DNA of 64,000 bases. Source: an uncultured Kiloniellaceae bacterium. GTDB taxonomy: Bacteria > Pseudomonadota > Alphaproteobacteria > Kiloniellales > Kiloniellaceae. Shown piece by piece: positions 26,676 through 36,083 of this stretch. Made by a program: the position numbers and the translations under genes. Position 1 is the stretch's first letter, and every line of letters begins with the position of its first letter. A model generated the notes under the pieces. It made no database searches and was not told the origin of the DNA. It worked only from the letters and a program-made list of their open reading frames with translations. The DNA lies in assembly GCA_947493695.1 (NCBI GenBank), contig CANLSF010000002.1:62001-126000 (forward strand). The letters are read 5' to 3'.

Positions 26676-29345
26676 ATGACTAAGTGGGTCTACAGTTTCG
26701 GCGGCGGTACCGCAGATGGCAGTACCGACATGCGAAACCTTCTGGGTGGTAAGGGTGCCAATCTGGCCGAAATGTCGTCTCTTGGACTTCCGGTTCCCGC
26801 CGGATTTACGATCACGACCGAAGTCTGTACGGCCTACTATGACAACGACCGGCGCTATCCGGATGAACTCTCGGCACAGCTTGATACCGCGCTGGCCCAG
26901 ATCGAAAGTCAGGTCGGCGTCAAGTTCGGCGACCCGAAGGACCCTCTTCTGGTCTCGGTACGCTCCGGTGCCCGCGCCTCCATGCCCGGCATGATGGATA
27001 CCGTTCTCAATCTGGGGCTTAACGACGAGACGGTGCGGGGCCTTGCAACAGCCTCCGGCGATGAACGCTTCGCCTACGACAGCTACCGCCGCTTCATCCA
27101 GATGTTCGGCGATGTTGTGCTGGAAGTCGATCACCATCACTTCGAGGATATTCTCGAACTTCACAAGGAAGACCGTGGCTATGCCATGGACACCGACCTG
27201 ACCGCCGATGACTGGCGCAAGGTGATCGAAGGTTTCAAAGCCAAGATCGTCGACGAGACCGGCAGTGATTTCCCTCAAAATCCCAAGGATCAGCTATGGG
27301 CCGCGATTTCGGCGGTCTTCGGGTCCTGGATGAACCAGCGCGCCATCACCTACCGGCGCCTCAATTCGATCCCGGCTTCCTGGGGTACGGCCGTCAACGT
27401 TCAGGCGATGGTCTTCGGCAATATGGGCGATGACTGCGCAACCGGCGTCGCCTTCACCCGCGACCCTTCAACCGGCGAAAACCTCTTTTACGGCGAGTAT
27501 CTGGTCAATGCCCAGGGCGAAGACGTAGTTGCGGGCATCCGCACACCGCAACATCTGACCGTCCAGGGCAAGGAAGCCAACGGCTCCGACCTACCCGCCA
27601 TGGAAGAGGTCATGCCCGAGGTCTTCGGCCAACTCAACGATGTGCGCCTGCGTCTGGAAAAGCACTACCGGGATATTCAAGACATCGAATTCACCGTTCA
27701 GCGCGGTACGCTTTACATGCTGCAGACCCGCGCCGGAAAGCGCACGGCACCTGCCGCACTGAAAATTGCCGTTGATTTTGTGAACGAAGGCCTGATCACC
27801 AAGGAAGAAGCCGTCGGTCGCGTCGATCCGGCCTCGTTGGATCAGTTGCTTCATCCGACGCTCGATCCGAACGCACAGCGCCACGTCCTGACACGCGGTC
27901 TGCCTGCGTCTCCCGGCGCGGCCTCCGGCAAGATTGTTTTCAGCGCTGACGCAGCCGAGAAACAGGCTGCTGCCGGGGAAGACGTCATTCTCTGCAGGAT
28001 CGAGACCTCGCCCGATGACATTCACGGCATGCACGCCGCCAAGGGTATCCTGACAACGCGTGGCGGTATGACAAGCCACGCAGCCGTAGTAGCCCGCGGG
28101 ATGGGCCGTGCCTGCGTGGCCGGGGCCGGTGAACTTCGCATCGACTACAAGACCGGCGTATTGCGGACACGGACCGACGAGCTGCATGAAGGCGACCTGA
28201 TCACTATCGACGGGGGCAGCGGCGAAGTTATGAAGGGTGAAGTTCCCACCCTTCAGCCTGAACTTTCTGGTGACTTCGGCATTCTGATGGGCTGGGCGGA
28301 TTCAATTCGTCAAATGCAGGTGCGTGCCAATGCCGATACACCGACCGATTGCCGCACAGCCCGTGATTTCGGCGCCGAAGGCGTGGGCCTCTGCCGTACG
28401 GAGCATATGTTCTTCGAGGGCGAGCGGATCGTCGCGGTTCGCGAGATGATCATGGCGGATGACGCAGGTGAGCGTCGCGCGGCCTTGGCAAAGATCCTGC
28501 CGATGCAACGTCAGGATTTCATCAAGATCTTCGAAATCATGGATGGCCTACCGGTGACCATCCGATTGCTCGACCCGCCGCTGCATGAGTTCCTGCCTCA
28601 CGGCGAAGCCGAACTGGCTGAGTTTGCCGAGGCGTCAAACACACCGCTCGACCTGGTCCGCAGCCGGGCCGGAAAACTCAACGAGAACAATCCGATGCTC
28701 GGTCACAGAGGGTGCCGCCTCGGTATTTCCTATCCCGAGATCTACGAAATGCAGGTTCGCGCGATCTTCGAGGCTGCCGCCCACGTCGCTAAGGAACAGG
28801 GCAAGAGCGTGGAGCCCGAAGTCATGATCCCGCTGATTGCTGTCAAACGGGAAATCGAAATCCTGAAAGAACTGGTGGATCGGATTGCAAAGGAAGTGAT
28901 GCAGGCCGAGGGCACTGAGATCAAATATCTTGTCGGCACCATGATCGAGCTGCCTCGTGCGGCTCTGCGGGCCAGCGAGATCGCAGAAGAGGCCGAATTC
29001 TTCAGCTTCGGCACCAACGACCTGACCCAGACAACCTACGGCCTGTCCCGTGACGACGCCGGCAGTTTCCTGGGCACTTACGAACAACGCGGTATTATCG
29101 AGCAGGATCCATTTATCTCGCTCGATGACGTCGGTGTCGGTGAACTTGTGAGCATCGCGACAGAGCGCGGTCAGGCCCAGCGCCCCGGTATCAAACTCGG
29201 CATTTGCGGTGAGCACGGTGGCGACCCGGCCTCGATCCACTTCTGCCAAAAGGTCGGGTTGGATTATGTTTCCTGCTCGCCTTACCGCGTACCGATTGCC
29301 CGTCTGGCTGCAGCTCAGGCCGCGCTTGCTGCGAAATCGGAGTAG
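26676..29345 (+). CDS. ppdK: Pyruvate, phosphate dikinase
   Basis: Interconverts pyruvate + ATP + phosphate with phosphoenolpyruvate + AMP + diphosphate; 889 residues, three domains. The N-terminal nucleotide-binding part starts WVYSFGGG and LGGKGANLAEM; the swivelling domain has the phospho-histidine motif TRGGMTSHAAVVARGMG; the C-terminal PEP-binding barrel has FGTNDLTQTTYG and LGICGEHGGDP. It could supply PEP for gluconeogenesis on the pyruvate made by sulfolactate cleavage (genes at 50-57 kb), an inference only. The glyQ-glyS-ppdK order is common in alphaproteobacteria. Confidence 0.97.
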   Translation: MTKWVYSFGGGTADGSTDMRNLLGGKGANLAEMSSLGLPVPAGFTITTEVCTAYYDNDRRYPDELSAQLDTALAQIESQVGVKFGDPKDPLLVSVRSGARASMPGMMDTVLNLGLNDETVRGLATASGDERFAYDSYRRFIQMFGDVVLEVDHHHFEDILELHKEDRGYAMDTDLTADDWRKVIEGFKAKIVDETGSDFPQNPKDQLWAAISAVFGSWMNQRAITYRRLNSIPASWGTAVNVQAMVFGNMGDDCATGVAFTRDPSTGENLFYGEYLVNAQGEDVVAGIRTPQHLTVQGKEANGSDLPAMEEVMPEVFGQLNDVRLRLEKHYRDIQDIEFTVQRGTLYMLQTRAGKRTAPAALKIAVDFVNEGLITKEEAVGRVDPASLDQLLHPTLDPNAQRHVLTRGLPASPGAASGKIVFSADAAEKQAAAGEDVILCRIETSPDDIHGMHAAKGILTTRGGMTSHAAVVARGMGRACVAGAGELRIDYKTGVLRTRTDELHEGDLITIDGGSGEVMKGEVPTLQPELSGDFGILMGWADSIRQMQVRANADTPTDCRTARDFGAEGVGLCRTEHMFFEGERIVAVREMIMADDAGERRAALAKILPMQRQDFIKIFEIMDGLPVTIRLLDPPLHEFLPHGEAELAEFAEASNTPLDLVRSRAGKLNENNPMLGHRGCRLGISYPEIYEMQVRAIFEAAAHVAKEQGKSVEPEVMIPLIAVKREIEILKELVDRIAKEVMQAEGTEIKYLVGTMIELPRAALRASEIAEEAEFFSFGTNDLTQTTYGLSRDDAGSFLGTYEQRGIIEQDPFISLDDVGVGELVSIATERGQAQRPGIKLGICGEHGGDPASIHFCQKVGLDYVSCSPYRVPIARLAAAQAALAAKSE

Positions 29346-29390
29346 TCTGAGTTAAACGGGATTAGCGCCCTACCAGCGGCCGAAATATAA

Positions 29391-29428
29391 AAAAAGCGGG
29401 TCAGAATTTCCTCTGACCCGCTTTTTTT
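29391..29428. terminator. Bidirectional terminator between ppdK and the MCP-like gene
   Basis: AAAAAGCGGGTCAGA (29391-29405) pairs with TCTGACCCGCTTTTTT (29412-29427) around a 6-nt loop. T runs on both strands let it end both convergent transcripts. Confidence 0.92.
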
Positions 29429-29449
29429 ACTGAAGATTTAGGGCCGACA

Positions 29450-30007
29450 TTACATCAGCACACCACCCTGCATGGGTGTGTCGGCAACTTCCGCCGCAGG
29501 CGCAGGCGTAGCAACGGGCTCCGTCACCACGGGTGCAGGCGCCGCTGTGCGTGAAGCGGAAATCTGTTCAAGCGTTGGCTGACCGGATTCAGTGCTCAAG
29601 GCAGCCTTCGCGGAGTGGCTGCGGGATGTCAGGCGCTCTGCCTGATCCGTCAGGGTTTTCAGAGTTTCGCTGATTTCAGAGGTTGCCGCCGAGGTCTGAT
29701 TGGCAAGCTGCTTCACTTCACCCGCGACAACAGCAAAGCCCTTACCGGCTTCACCCGCGCGTGCGGCCTCGATGGTGGCATTCAGCGCCAGCAGGTTCGT
29801 CTGCTTTGCAATAGCATCGATCTGCTGCGCGACCTTGCCGACTTTCTGAATTTCTTCACTCAGAATACGTGATTCTTCTTCGATGCTCTCGATTACATCG
29901 ACGACTTTGTTAAAGCCCTCATTGGATGCAGTGTTCATATTGGCGGACCGACCAGCTCCCATCGATATACGAGTTTTAGAAATAGACATACGGCAAACGC
30001 GCGTCAT
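29450..30007 (-). CDS. Minimal soluble MCP signalling-domain protein
   Basis: At most 185 residues, containing only the tip of a chemoreceptor coiled coil: [40 protein letters not shown] at about residues 65-105, the region that binds CheA and CheW. There is no sensor, HAMP or membrane segment. The C-terminal 40 residues are Ala/Pro/Val-rich and end GGVLM. Possible starts are 30007, 29989 (MSISKTRIS) and 29938 (MNTASNEGF); none has a clear ribosome site. It could be a cytoplasmic scaffold of a chemosensory array or the stable remnant of a longer receptor. It is cut off from neighbours by the terminator and by a divergent gene. Confidence 0.8.
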   Translation of the reverse strand: MTRVCRMSISKTRISMGAGRSANMNTASNEGFNKVVDVIESIEEESRILSEEIQKVGKVAQQIDAIAKQTNLLALNATIEAARAGEAGKGFAVVAGEVKQLANQTSAATSEISETLKTLTDQAERLTSRSHSAKAALSTESGQPTLEQISASRTAAPAPVVTEPVATPAPAAEVADTPMQGGVLM

Positions 30008-30201
30008 GTGATTGAGAGATAGCAGTTCGATCTTAACAGCGGATTAAGTATACATACGTTCTGAACAATTGATGTTCTCTCCGGCGATTTACTCGATGGA
30101 ATTCGCCCTATTGGAGTCAATCCCAGACCGCTGACTGGCCAGAATCGATCCGAACGTGATAAGCAAAATGCTGTGAAAACTTCAGGCGTGGTCCTCCAGC
30201 C

Positions 30202-31521
30202 GTGAATGGTATTTTCTTCGCAATCGTCATTATTGCCTTCGCCGTTGCAGGCATCCGCCAATTCAATTGGGATTCCAGGTCCGGCAGCTCCAGTCCTATG
30301 GAAGTGCTCTCCATCGGGATGATCGATGCAGCCGGTGGCGCTGTGACTCTGGCCATTGGACTGGTCGGGGCAATGGCATTGTTTCTGGGACTGATGAAAG
30401 TCGCGGAAGCCGGCGGCCTTTTGACGATCATTGCGAAAACCCTGCGTCCGTTGATGATACGCCTGTTCCCTGAAGTTCCCGCGGACCATCCGGCCATGGG
30501 CGCGATCGTCATGAATCTCTCCGCCAACGCACTAGGGTTAGGGAATGCAGCAACCCCATTCGGCATTCGTGCGATGGAGGAACTGGACAAGCTCAACCCG
30601 AACCCCGGCACGGCAACAAATGCCATGGCGCTCTTTCTCGCCATCAATACCTCCAGCGTCACCCTCTTGCCGACCGGTGTGATCGCTCTGCGCGCTGCTG
30701 CTGGTTCCCAGGACCCCGCAGGCATCCTGCCCACGACACTCTTTGCGACAATCTGTTCGACAACGATCGCAATTCTGGTCGCCAAACTCTGCCAGAACCT
30801 CTGGCCGGCAACGCGCGGCCCCGCAAAAACCGATCCCGCCGCTGAAACGCCAAAGGAGGCAACAGTACAGCAGGAATACTCGCAGGAAGTCCGCGCCATG
30901 GCGGAAAAGGCCGAGAAAAGCACCTACCCCTTCTGGGTTTCCGCCCTCGCTCTGGCAACCATCATATGCTTCGTTCCCGTAACCATTATGTTCGGACAAT
31001 CCATCTCGCCCTGGATCATTCCAGGCCTGATGGTCACGCTGCTGGGCTTCGGGGTCGCACGCCGGGTCGCGATCTATGAAGTCTTCGTGGAGGGCGCCAA
31101 GGACGGCTTTCAGGTTGCACTTCGCATTATCCCCTATCTGGTTGCAATTCTGGTCGCGGTGGGCATGTTCCGGGCCAGTGGGGCGATGGAGCTGATGATC
31201 GAGCCGCTGGGTGAGGTTACCCGTCTGTTCGGCTTACCGCCGGAGGCGCTTCCCATGGCTCTGCTGCGACCGCTCTCAGGATCCGGCGCCTACGGCATCC
31301 TGGCGTCGATTATCGAGAACCCCGCCATCGGCCCCGACAGCTATACAGGCTATCTGGTCAGCACCTTTCAGGGGTCGACTGAAACGACGTTTTACGTTCT
31401 TGCCGTTTATTTCGGTGCCGTCCAGATCCGCCGGATACGCCATGCTCTGGTCGCTGCGCTCGCCGCAGATGCCACAGGGGTGGCAGCAGCGATCGTCATC
31501 TGCACCCTGCTCTACGCCTGA
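30202..31521 (+). CDS. SpmA-SpmB fusion, nucleoside-recognition (GATE) membrane protein
   Basis: Polytopic inner-membrane protein of 439 residues made of two Gate domains corresponding to Bacillus spore-maturation proteins SpmA (about 1-200, MNLSANALGLGNAATPFG) and SpmB (about 240-439, ALLRPLSGSGAYGIL, FQGSTETTFYVLAVYFGAV). A charged cytoplasmic linker joins them. Fused SpmAB is known from non-sporulating bacteria, where its substrate is unknown. The start is a GTG at 30202 without a clear ribosome site. It is single, divergent from the MCP-like gene and convergent with the methyltransferase. Confidence 0.9.
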   Translation: MNGIFFAIVIIAFAVAGIRQFNWDSRSGSSSPMEVLSIGMIDAAGGAVTLAIGLVGAMALFLGLMKVAEAGGLLTIIAKTLRPLMIRLFPEVPADHPAMGAIVMNLSANALGLGNAATPFGIRAMEELDKLNPNPGTATNAMALFLAINTSSVTLLPTGVIALRAAAGSQDPAGILPTTLFATICSTTIAILVAKLCQNLWPATRGPAKTDPAAETPKEATVQQEYSQEVRAMAEKAEKSTYPFWVSALALATIICFVPVTIMFGQSISPWIIPGLMVTLLGFGVARRVAIYEVFVEGAKDGFQVALRIIPYLVAILVAVGMFRASGAMELMIEPLGEVTRLFGLPPEALPMALLRPLSGSGAYGILASIIENPAIGPDSYTGYLVSTFQGSTETTFYVLAVYFGAVQIRRIRHALVAALAADATGVAAAIVICTLLYA

Positions 31522-31609
31522 ATGCTTCCAACAGGCTCACGACCGGGTCCTGCAAATCCCTCTAAGTGCTATATTTGGAGGCACCACAGGCCGCCTTTGG
31601 CGTTTCCAG

Positions 31610-32395
31610 CTAAACCTGTTCTGCTCTGGGAGGCTTTGTGAAGGAAATACAACCCTTTTCGCAATGGCGATAGGCCTCCTCGAAAGTCGGGAAATCCCGG
31701 CGCCAGGCTTCAAACGTCGGCACCTCCTCCGGCCTGTGGGCGTCATCCGCAAAGACGACACCACCATTCGACAAGCGCTTGAAGAGCCGCTCCCCTGCCG
31801 GATAACGCGCCATATCGCCCACCAGATGAGGCGGCCCATCGATAACAACCATATCGATGTTCCCTTCAGGTAGAACCTTATCGTCGTACCAGGAAAACCG
31901 CTTTCCACCAATCTTGTGATCGGTCAGGGGCGCACGCAACACTGTCGCCCATTGACTTAAACCTTCACGCTCGAGGTTCGCCTCGGTCATCCTGGCATAA
32001 GCTTCATCATGTTCCAGGCTGTAGACATGTCCTTGCCCATTGTCGCGCATGCAGGACGCAAGAACCAGGGTTGAGACGCCGGAACTGCACTCAACAATCC
32101 TCATCGGTTTGGCGTCATGAGCATGCCGTGCAATTGTAAGCAAAAAGTCCGGTGAAGCCGCCCAGCCCCGGGTTGGCGGCAAGGGATGGCTTAGAGAGAG
32201 TTCATGATCGAGGGTGCTCAGATGCTGATGCTGTTGAAAGATGTCGACGAGATCTGTGTGCTGAATTTTTCGGACCTGAAACAGTAACTCGAACACATGG
32301 GTGTCAATACGTTTAATCTTGTAAAAACAGTAGGATAAAAGAAGTAAGACTCCGAGTAACACCAGAAGAGTGAGAAAATCCAAGTAGTATTGCAT
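31610..32395 (-). CDS. Membrane-anchored class I SAM methyltransferase
   Basis: 261 residues. An N-terminal membrane helix (LDFLTLLVLLGVLLLLSYCF) is followed by a basic linker and a methyltransferase of the Methyltransf_24 type: motif I RIVECSSGVSTLVLA, an acidic strand end HVYSLEHDE, and DMVVIDGPPHLVGDMARYP. GGVVFADDAHR resembles the catechol-O-methyltransferase-like fold, but the substrate is unknown. The helix would hold the enzyme at the inner membrane facing the cytoplasm. Ribosome site is weak (GGAAGC 11 nt upstream). Confidence 0.85.
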   Translation of the reverse strand: MQYYLDFLTLLVLLGVLLLLSYCFYKIKRIDTHVFELLFQVRKIQHTDLVDIFQQHQHLSTLDHELSLSHPLPPTRGWAASPDFLLTIARHAHDAKPMRIVECSSGVSTLVLASCMRDNGQGHVYSLEHDEAYARMTEANLEREGLSQWATVLRAPLTDHKIGGKRFSWYDDKVLPEGNIDMVVIDGPPHLVGDMARYPAGERLFKRLSNGGVVFADDAHRPEEVPTFEAWRRDFPTFEEAYRHCEKGCISFTKPPRAEQV

Positions 32396-32727
32396 AGGAA
32401 AACGCTTCCCGAACCAAAATGAATGTTTTAATGACCGGAGTTTCTAAAGACGGCCGCCATCGCATCAATAGGGGCAAGCACTATGCTCTAAGAGCATGAC
32501 TTATTTATGTTTTTGCTGCCACACCCCGCAATGTTAAACACACCTAGGTGGACGAACAATGAATGGGGGGGGCAGGTTACTTAAAAAGAGTCCGAAAGCG
32601 CATCTTCATTCGACTTCCAACCCCGTTCCCGTCTCCGGAACCGCCGCAGGATATAACGTCTGTTCTGTGGCGACCAAGGCGCTTAGACTGGCGGGAACGA
32701 GGATGGCGACCAGAGGAGGTCTGAGCT
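32396..32727. other. Divergent intergenic region with two short palindromes
   Basis: 332 nt between the methyltransferase and the ACT-domain gene. It holds ATGCTCT-A-AGAGCAT (32483-32497) and a perfect 10-bp palindrome CACCTAGGTG (32541-32550); either could be an operator. A run of eight G lies near 32565. The AGAGGAGG ribosome site of the ACT gene closes the region. No gene is apparent. Confidence 0.5.
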
Positions 32728-33252
32728 ATGGCAACATCATTGGTCCTGACGATTTTAGGTGACGACAAGCCAGGTTTCGTAGAAGTCCTGGCCGAAGCAG
32801 TGACTTCCAATGGTGCAAACTGGCTTGAAAGCCGCATGACCCATCTAGCCGGCAAATTCGCCGGGATCGTCCATATCGAATCACCTGATCAGAAGGTCGA
32901 CGCCGTTCTCGCGGCACTAGATGCCTTGAGCTCACAGGATCTACAGCTTGCTGTAGAGCGGAGCCGGGCAGTACCGGCTGCCGGTAAACACCTTGAACGT
33001 ATCGTCGAACTCACAGGCTCCGACCATCCGGGTATCGTTCACGACTTCACCCGCGTTCTGGCCAACAGAAAAATCAGCATTGAAGAACTGACAACGGATA
33101 CGGACAGCGCCTCAATGGCCGGCGGCAAGGTGTTCCGGGCGACGGCCGTCGTCCACGTCCCCGAAACCGTGGATCTCGCAGACTTGCAGAATGATCTCGA
33201 AGAACTCGCAAACGACCTCATGGTTGATATTTCTCTAGGAGACGACCACTAA
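32728..33252 (+). CDS. Double ACT-domain regulator, GcvR-like
   Basis: 174 residues with two ACT domains: SLVLTILGDDKPGFVEVLAE at the N-terminus and IVELTGSDHPGIVHDFTRVL from about residue 92. This is the layout of GcvR, which in enterobacteria binds GcvA and represses glycine cleavage genes in response to glycine. No gcv genes are nearby, so the partner here is unknown. AGAGGAGG lies 8 nt before the ATG. Cytoplasmic, acidic. Confidence 0.85.
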   Translation: MATSLVLTILGDDKPGFVEVLAEAVTSNGANWLESRMTHLAGKFAGIVHIESPDQKVDAVLAALDALSSQDLQLAVERSRAVPAAGKHLERIVELTGSDHPGIVHDFTRVLANRKISIEELTTDTDSASMAGGKVFRATAVVHVPETVDLADLQNDLEELANDLMVDISLGDDH

Positions 33253-33443
33253 TCAGCATGAAGGTCATGCGGATTTCGCATAGCAGCAACTCGAAATTTA
33301 ACAAAATATTATCACCTTTCAAGGTAGTTAGGTGTTGATATTTACCAGATGAGTCGCTAACTATGTTGCACCGCAATAAAAACAGATCCGCGAACGGACG
33401 CTCCGGGATGAGAAACGCCTCTGACACGAATTCGGAGGTTACC

Positions 33444-33665
33444 ATGTCGATGCATGAAGATTTTACGGCGCCAGTGTCCCACTATAACGACGTGTCGCCA
33501 GAAACTATCCAATACCACATTGCCCGCGCCCGCGTGCTCAGAAGTCAGGCTTTCACATCTCACCTCGCTGGGATGGTAAAGATGATTTCGAAGCTCTTCA
33601 CGCGTCACGCCGACACCGCAGAAAATGCTCCCGGTTCAGCCGGTTTCGCCGCGAATCAAAGCTGA
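33444..33665 (+). CDS. Small unknown protein with strong ribosome site
   Basis: 73 residues from ATG 33444, eleven nt after GGAGG. The frame is open to 33363, but this start is far better. The sequence has a short acidic head (MSMHEDFTAPVSHYND), then an amphipathic helix YHIARARVLRSQAFTSHLAG with the R-x-LRSQA pattern seen in small alphaproteobacterial proteins, and an Ala-rich tail. No membrane helix or signal peptide. A perfect terminator follows 25 nt after the stop, supporting a real monocistronic gene. Function unknown. Confidence 0.75.
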   Translation: MSMHEDFTAPVSHYNDVSPETIQYHIARARVLRSQAFTSHLAGMVKMISKLFTRHADTAENAPGSAGFAANQS

Positions 33666-33687
33666 TCGCCATCTACACGCGTTTTTA

Positions 33688-33718
33688 GAGGCCTCCGCAG
33701 CGCGGAGGCCTTTTTTTT
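33688..33718 (+). terminator. Intrinsic terminator
   Basis: AGGCCTCCGC (33689-33698) pairs with GCGGAGGCCT (33702-33711) around a 3-nt loop and runs into eight T residues. It ends the small gene at 33444-33665. Confidence 0.93.
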
Positions 33719-33987
33719 GCTCCGATGCTGAAATAGATCCTCACAAAAACGAGCGCGCAGCTCAATCTCCACACTCACTGCAAGAATTGTTTTTCAAATA
33801 CCGCTTTAAGTCTAAGCAAAATTCTCATCAATTCTTCAAGTTCTTTCGCCAATCCAAATCATTGCAAGATATTTTAACGAAAAATACAATCCTAGGTCAC
33901 TTGACGATTCACATATCTTAGTCCGAATATCGCCGCGCTAAAGAAACAACATTATTTTCAGTACGAATCCAGATAATCGGACAGGTT
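33719..33987. other. AT-rich intergenic region
   Basis: 269 nt after the terminator, markedly AT-rich and Lys/Phe-coding in all frames, which suggests non-coding promoter DNA. GGACAGG near 33979 may be the ribosome site of the next gene. Confidence 0.5.
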
Positions 33988-34764
33988 TTGGCCAAATCAA
34001 CAACAGGAAGACTTCTTGAGGAAATGACCTGGCCGGAAGCTGCTGAGCGCTTCGAAGCTGGCGCGGTGGTGGTCATTCCGGTCGGTGCTATAGCCAAGGA
34101 GCACGGACACCACCTGCCGCTGAATGCAGAGTATCTTATTGTAAAAGAACTGGTGAGTGGCCTGGCCCTGACCCTTCCAATTGTTGCTGCACCGGTCGTC
34201 ACCTTTACCTATGCCCCGGTCTTCAAGAGCTATCCCGGCAGTCAGCATATTGCGGCCGATACCTTTATCGCGATGATGACGGATTTACTGGTGAACCTGG
34301 TCGAACAGGGTGCCCAGCATATTGCGATCGTCAACAGCGGTGATTCGACCGAAGGCCCCTTGCGACTGGTGATCAATCAGTTCTTCGACCGCACATCCAT
34401 CAGAGTTGGATTATCAAACCTCCGGCTGCTCGGGCGTGATCTCGACGGCATCCTGGAACAGGATCAGGGCGGGCATGCGGACGAGCGCATGACTTCAATG
34501 ATGCTCGCCATAGCGCCGGAAACCGTGCGAATGGAACGAACGCGCCCGGATTACGGTCGGCGACGGCCTGTAAACCGGGCCTTCACTCAGCCGGTTCGAT
34601 TCTCAGGCGACAAAAATGCAGAAGATATCGATTTCAGCGAAACCGGCATTATCGGCGATCCCACTCTTGCAACCGCGAAAAAGGGTAAACGCCTTTTGAA
34701 TCAGATTTCCGAGCAGCTGAGTGAAGGTTTACGCGACCTTTTTCCGGGTATCGACAAGACCTGA
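33988..34764 (+). CDS. Creatininase-fold protein lacking most metal ligands
   Basis: 258 residues, clearly a creatininase-family fold: VVIPVGAIAKEHGHHLPLNAE near residue 28, GSQHIAADTFIAMM, and GGHADERMTSMML near 165. In creatininase the two metals are held by E34, H36, D45, H120 and E122. Aligned by eye, only H36 is kept (His39); E34 becomes Lys37 (with Glu38 next to it), D45 becomes Glu48, and the NGHxEN loop reads NSGDST, losing both H120 and E122. The protein may be a non-metal or altered-metal hydrolase, or a binding protein. Start TTG 33988 with GGACAGG upstream. It converges with an MFS gene. Confidence 0.8.
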   Translation: MAKSTTGRLLEEMTWPEAAERFEAGAVVVIPVGAIAKEHGHHLPLNAEYLIVKELVSGLALTLPIVAAPVVTFTYAPVFKSYPGSQHIAADTFIAMMTDLLVNLVEQGAQHIAIVNSGDSTEGPLRLVINQFFDRTSIRVGLSNLRLLGRDLDGILEQDQGGHADERMTSMMLAIAPETVRMERTRPDYGRRRPVNRAFTQPVRFSGDKNAEDIDFSETGIIGDPTLATAKKGKRLLNQISEQLSEGLRDLFPGIDKT

Positions 34765-34829
34765 CAAACCGACGATCAATCGATACCGCGCCCGCCTCCC
34801 TTCGGCCAGGCACCCGAGCAGCTAATTCT

Positions 34830-36083
34830 TCAGTCGGACAACACGGTATTCAGTGTCTTGGACCGGGCCATCAGCGCGGCGCCAAGCGCCAGTATCATCG
34901 CCCCTGCCGCGGCGTAGAAGATCCAAGGCGTTTGGCCCTGATCCAATATCCAGCCAAACAGTAGGGGCGCGATAGCCCCTCCGACATTCATACCTGAGGT
35001 CACAAAACCAAATACCTTCCCAACCGACCCGGCGGGGGCCGCAGAGCGAACCATGATGTCGCGCGACGGGCGAATAGCCCCGTTCATAAGCCCGGCCAGG
35101 GCAATCGACAGAGTAACCGCCATCAGCGGCAGCCATGAGCTGCCGACGAGTACAAGGGCGACGGCGGCAATGCAAAAACCTGCAATAAGCACCAGATCGT
35201 GCCGTTTGGTCCGATCTGCAATCACGCCGCCCAGCAGGACACCCCCGGCACTGCAGGAGAGAAAGACGGTCAACACCAGATTGGCGGAATCCAAGGAAGT
35301 GTCATAAAGATCAACCAACGCCACGACGGTGAAACTGTTCAGGCCGATGGCAGCGACAGATGCCATGATCATGTAACAGAAAAGCAGCAACATAGGTGCT
35401 GTGAACAACAAGCCTATATTGGACGCAGCGCTGGCCTTGTCTTTGCTTTCGTCTTCCCTTTCGCGCGGTTTTTCCTGCTTCGGCGCGGGACTGTCGTCAA
35501 GAACGCGTCCGTAAAGAAGCATTGCGCCAAGCACGAAAAGGCCGCCCAGTCCAACCGCGATGAGCGCAGGACGCCACCCCCAGATTGCGGTCAGCGTGAT
35601 CATGACCGTCGGCGCAATGGCCCAGCCCAGGTGACCGCTGAAGGTGTGCAGGCTGAAGGCCCGCCCCAGAAGCGAGTGCTCGACCCGTGCTGAAAGAATC
35701 GCATAGTCAGCGGGGTGGAACACGCTGTTCCCCGCCCCAAGCAACAGCATCATGGCAAGGAGCGTGTAATAGCTGGACGTCAGGCCGCTCAGGATCACTG
35801 CTGCACTCATGCATAGAAGACCGAGCATGAGTAGCCGGCGCGCGCCAAAGCGGTCGACCAGAAAACCCACCGGCACTTGGATAAGACCGGTCGTTACGCT
35901 CGAAACCGTCAGGAGCAGCCCGAGTGCCGAGTACGACACCCCAAACTCCTTTTGCAAAAGCGGAAACAGAGGCGGCAAGACAATTACATAGAAATGAGCA
36001 AAGAAATGTCCCGAGGAAACCAGCCCAATGACCTTTGTCCTATCCGATAGGCTGCGTTTGCGATCCGCCGTGGCAAGAGTCAT
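34830..36083 (-). CDS. MFS transporter, Fsr-like
   Basis: Major facilitator with 12 predicted helices, 417 residues. SGHFFAHFYVIVLPPLFPLL and GVSYSALGLLL at the N-terminus match the fosmidomycin-resistance-like group; motif A is GFLVDRFGARRLLML. A charged loop rich in Glu and Lys (EKPREREDESKDKA) links the two halves at about residue 205. Substrate is unknown and an efflux role is inferred from the group. Start ATG 36083. The gene stands alone, 66 nt from the convergent creatininase-like gene. Confidence 0.9.
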   Translation of the reverse strand: MTLATADRKRSLSDRTKVIGLVSSGHFFAHFYVIVLPPLFPLLQKEFGVSYSALGLLLTVSSVTTGLIQVPVGFLVDRFGARRLLMLGLLCMSAAVILSGLTSSYYTLLAMMLLLGAGNSVFHPADYAILSARVEHSLLGRAFSLHTFSGHLGWAIAPTVMITLTAIWGWRPALIAVGLGGLFVLGAMLLYGRVLDDSPAPKQEKPREREDESKDKASAASNIGLLFTAPMLLLFCYMIMASVAAIGLNSFTVVALVDLYDTSLDSANLVLTVFLSCSAGGVLLGGVIADRTKRHDLVLIAGFCIAAVALVLVGSSWLPLMAVTLSIALAGLMNGAIRPSRDIMVRSAAPAGSVGKVFGFVTSGMNVGGAIAPLLFGWILDQGQTPWIFYAAAGAMILALGAALMARSKTLNTVLSD

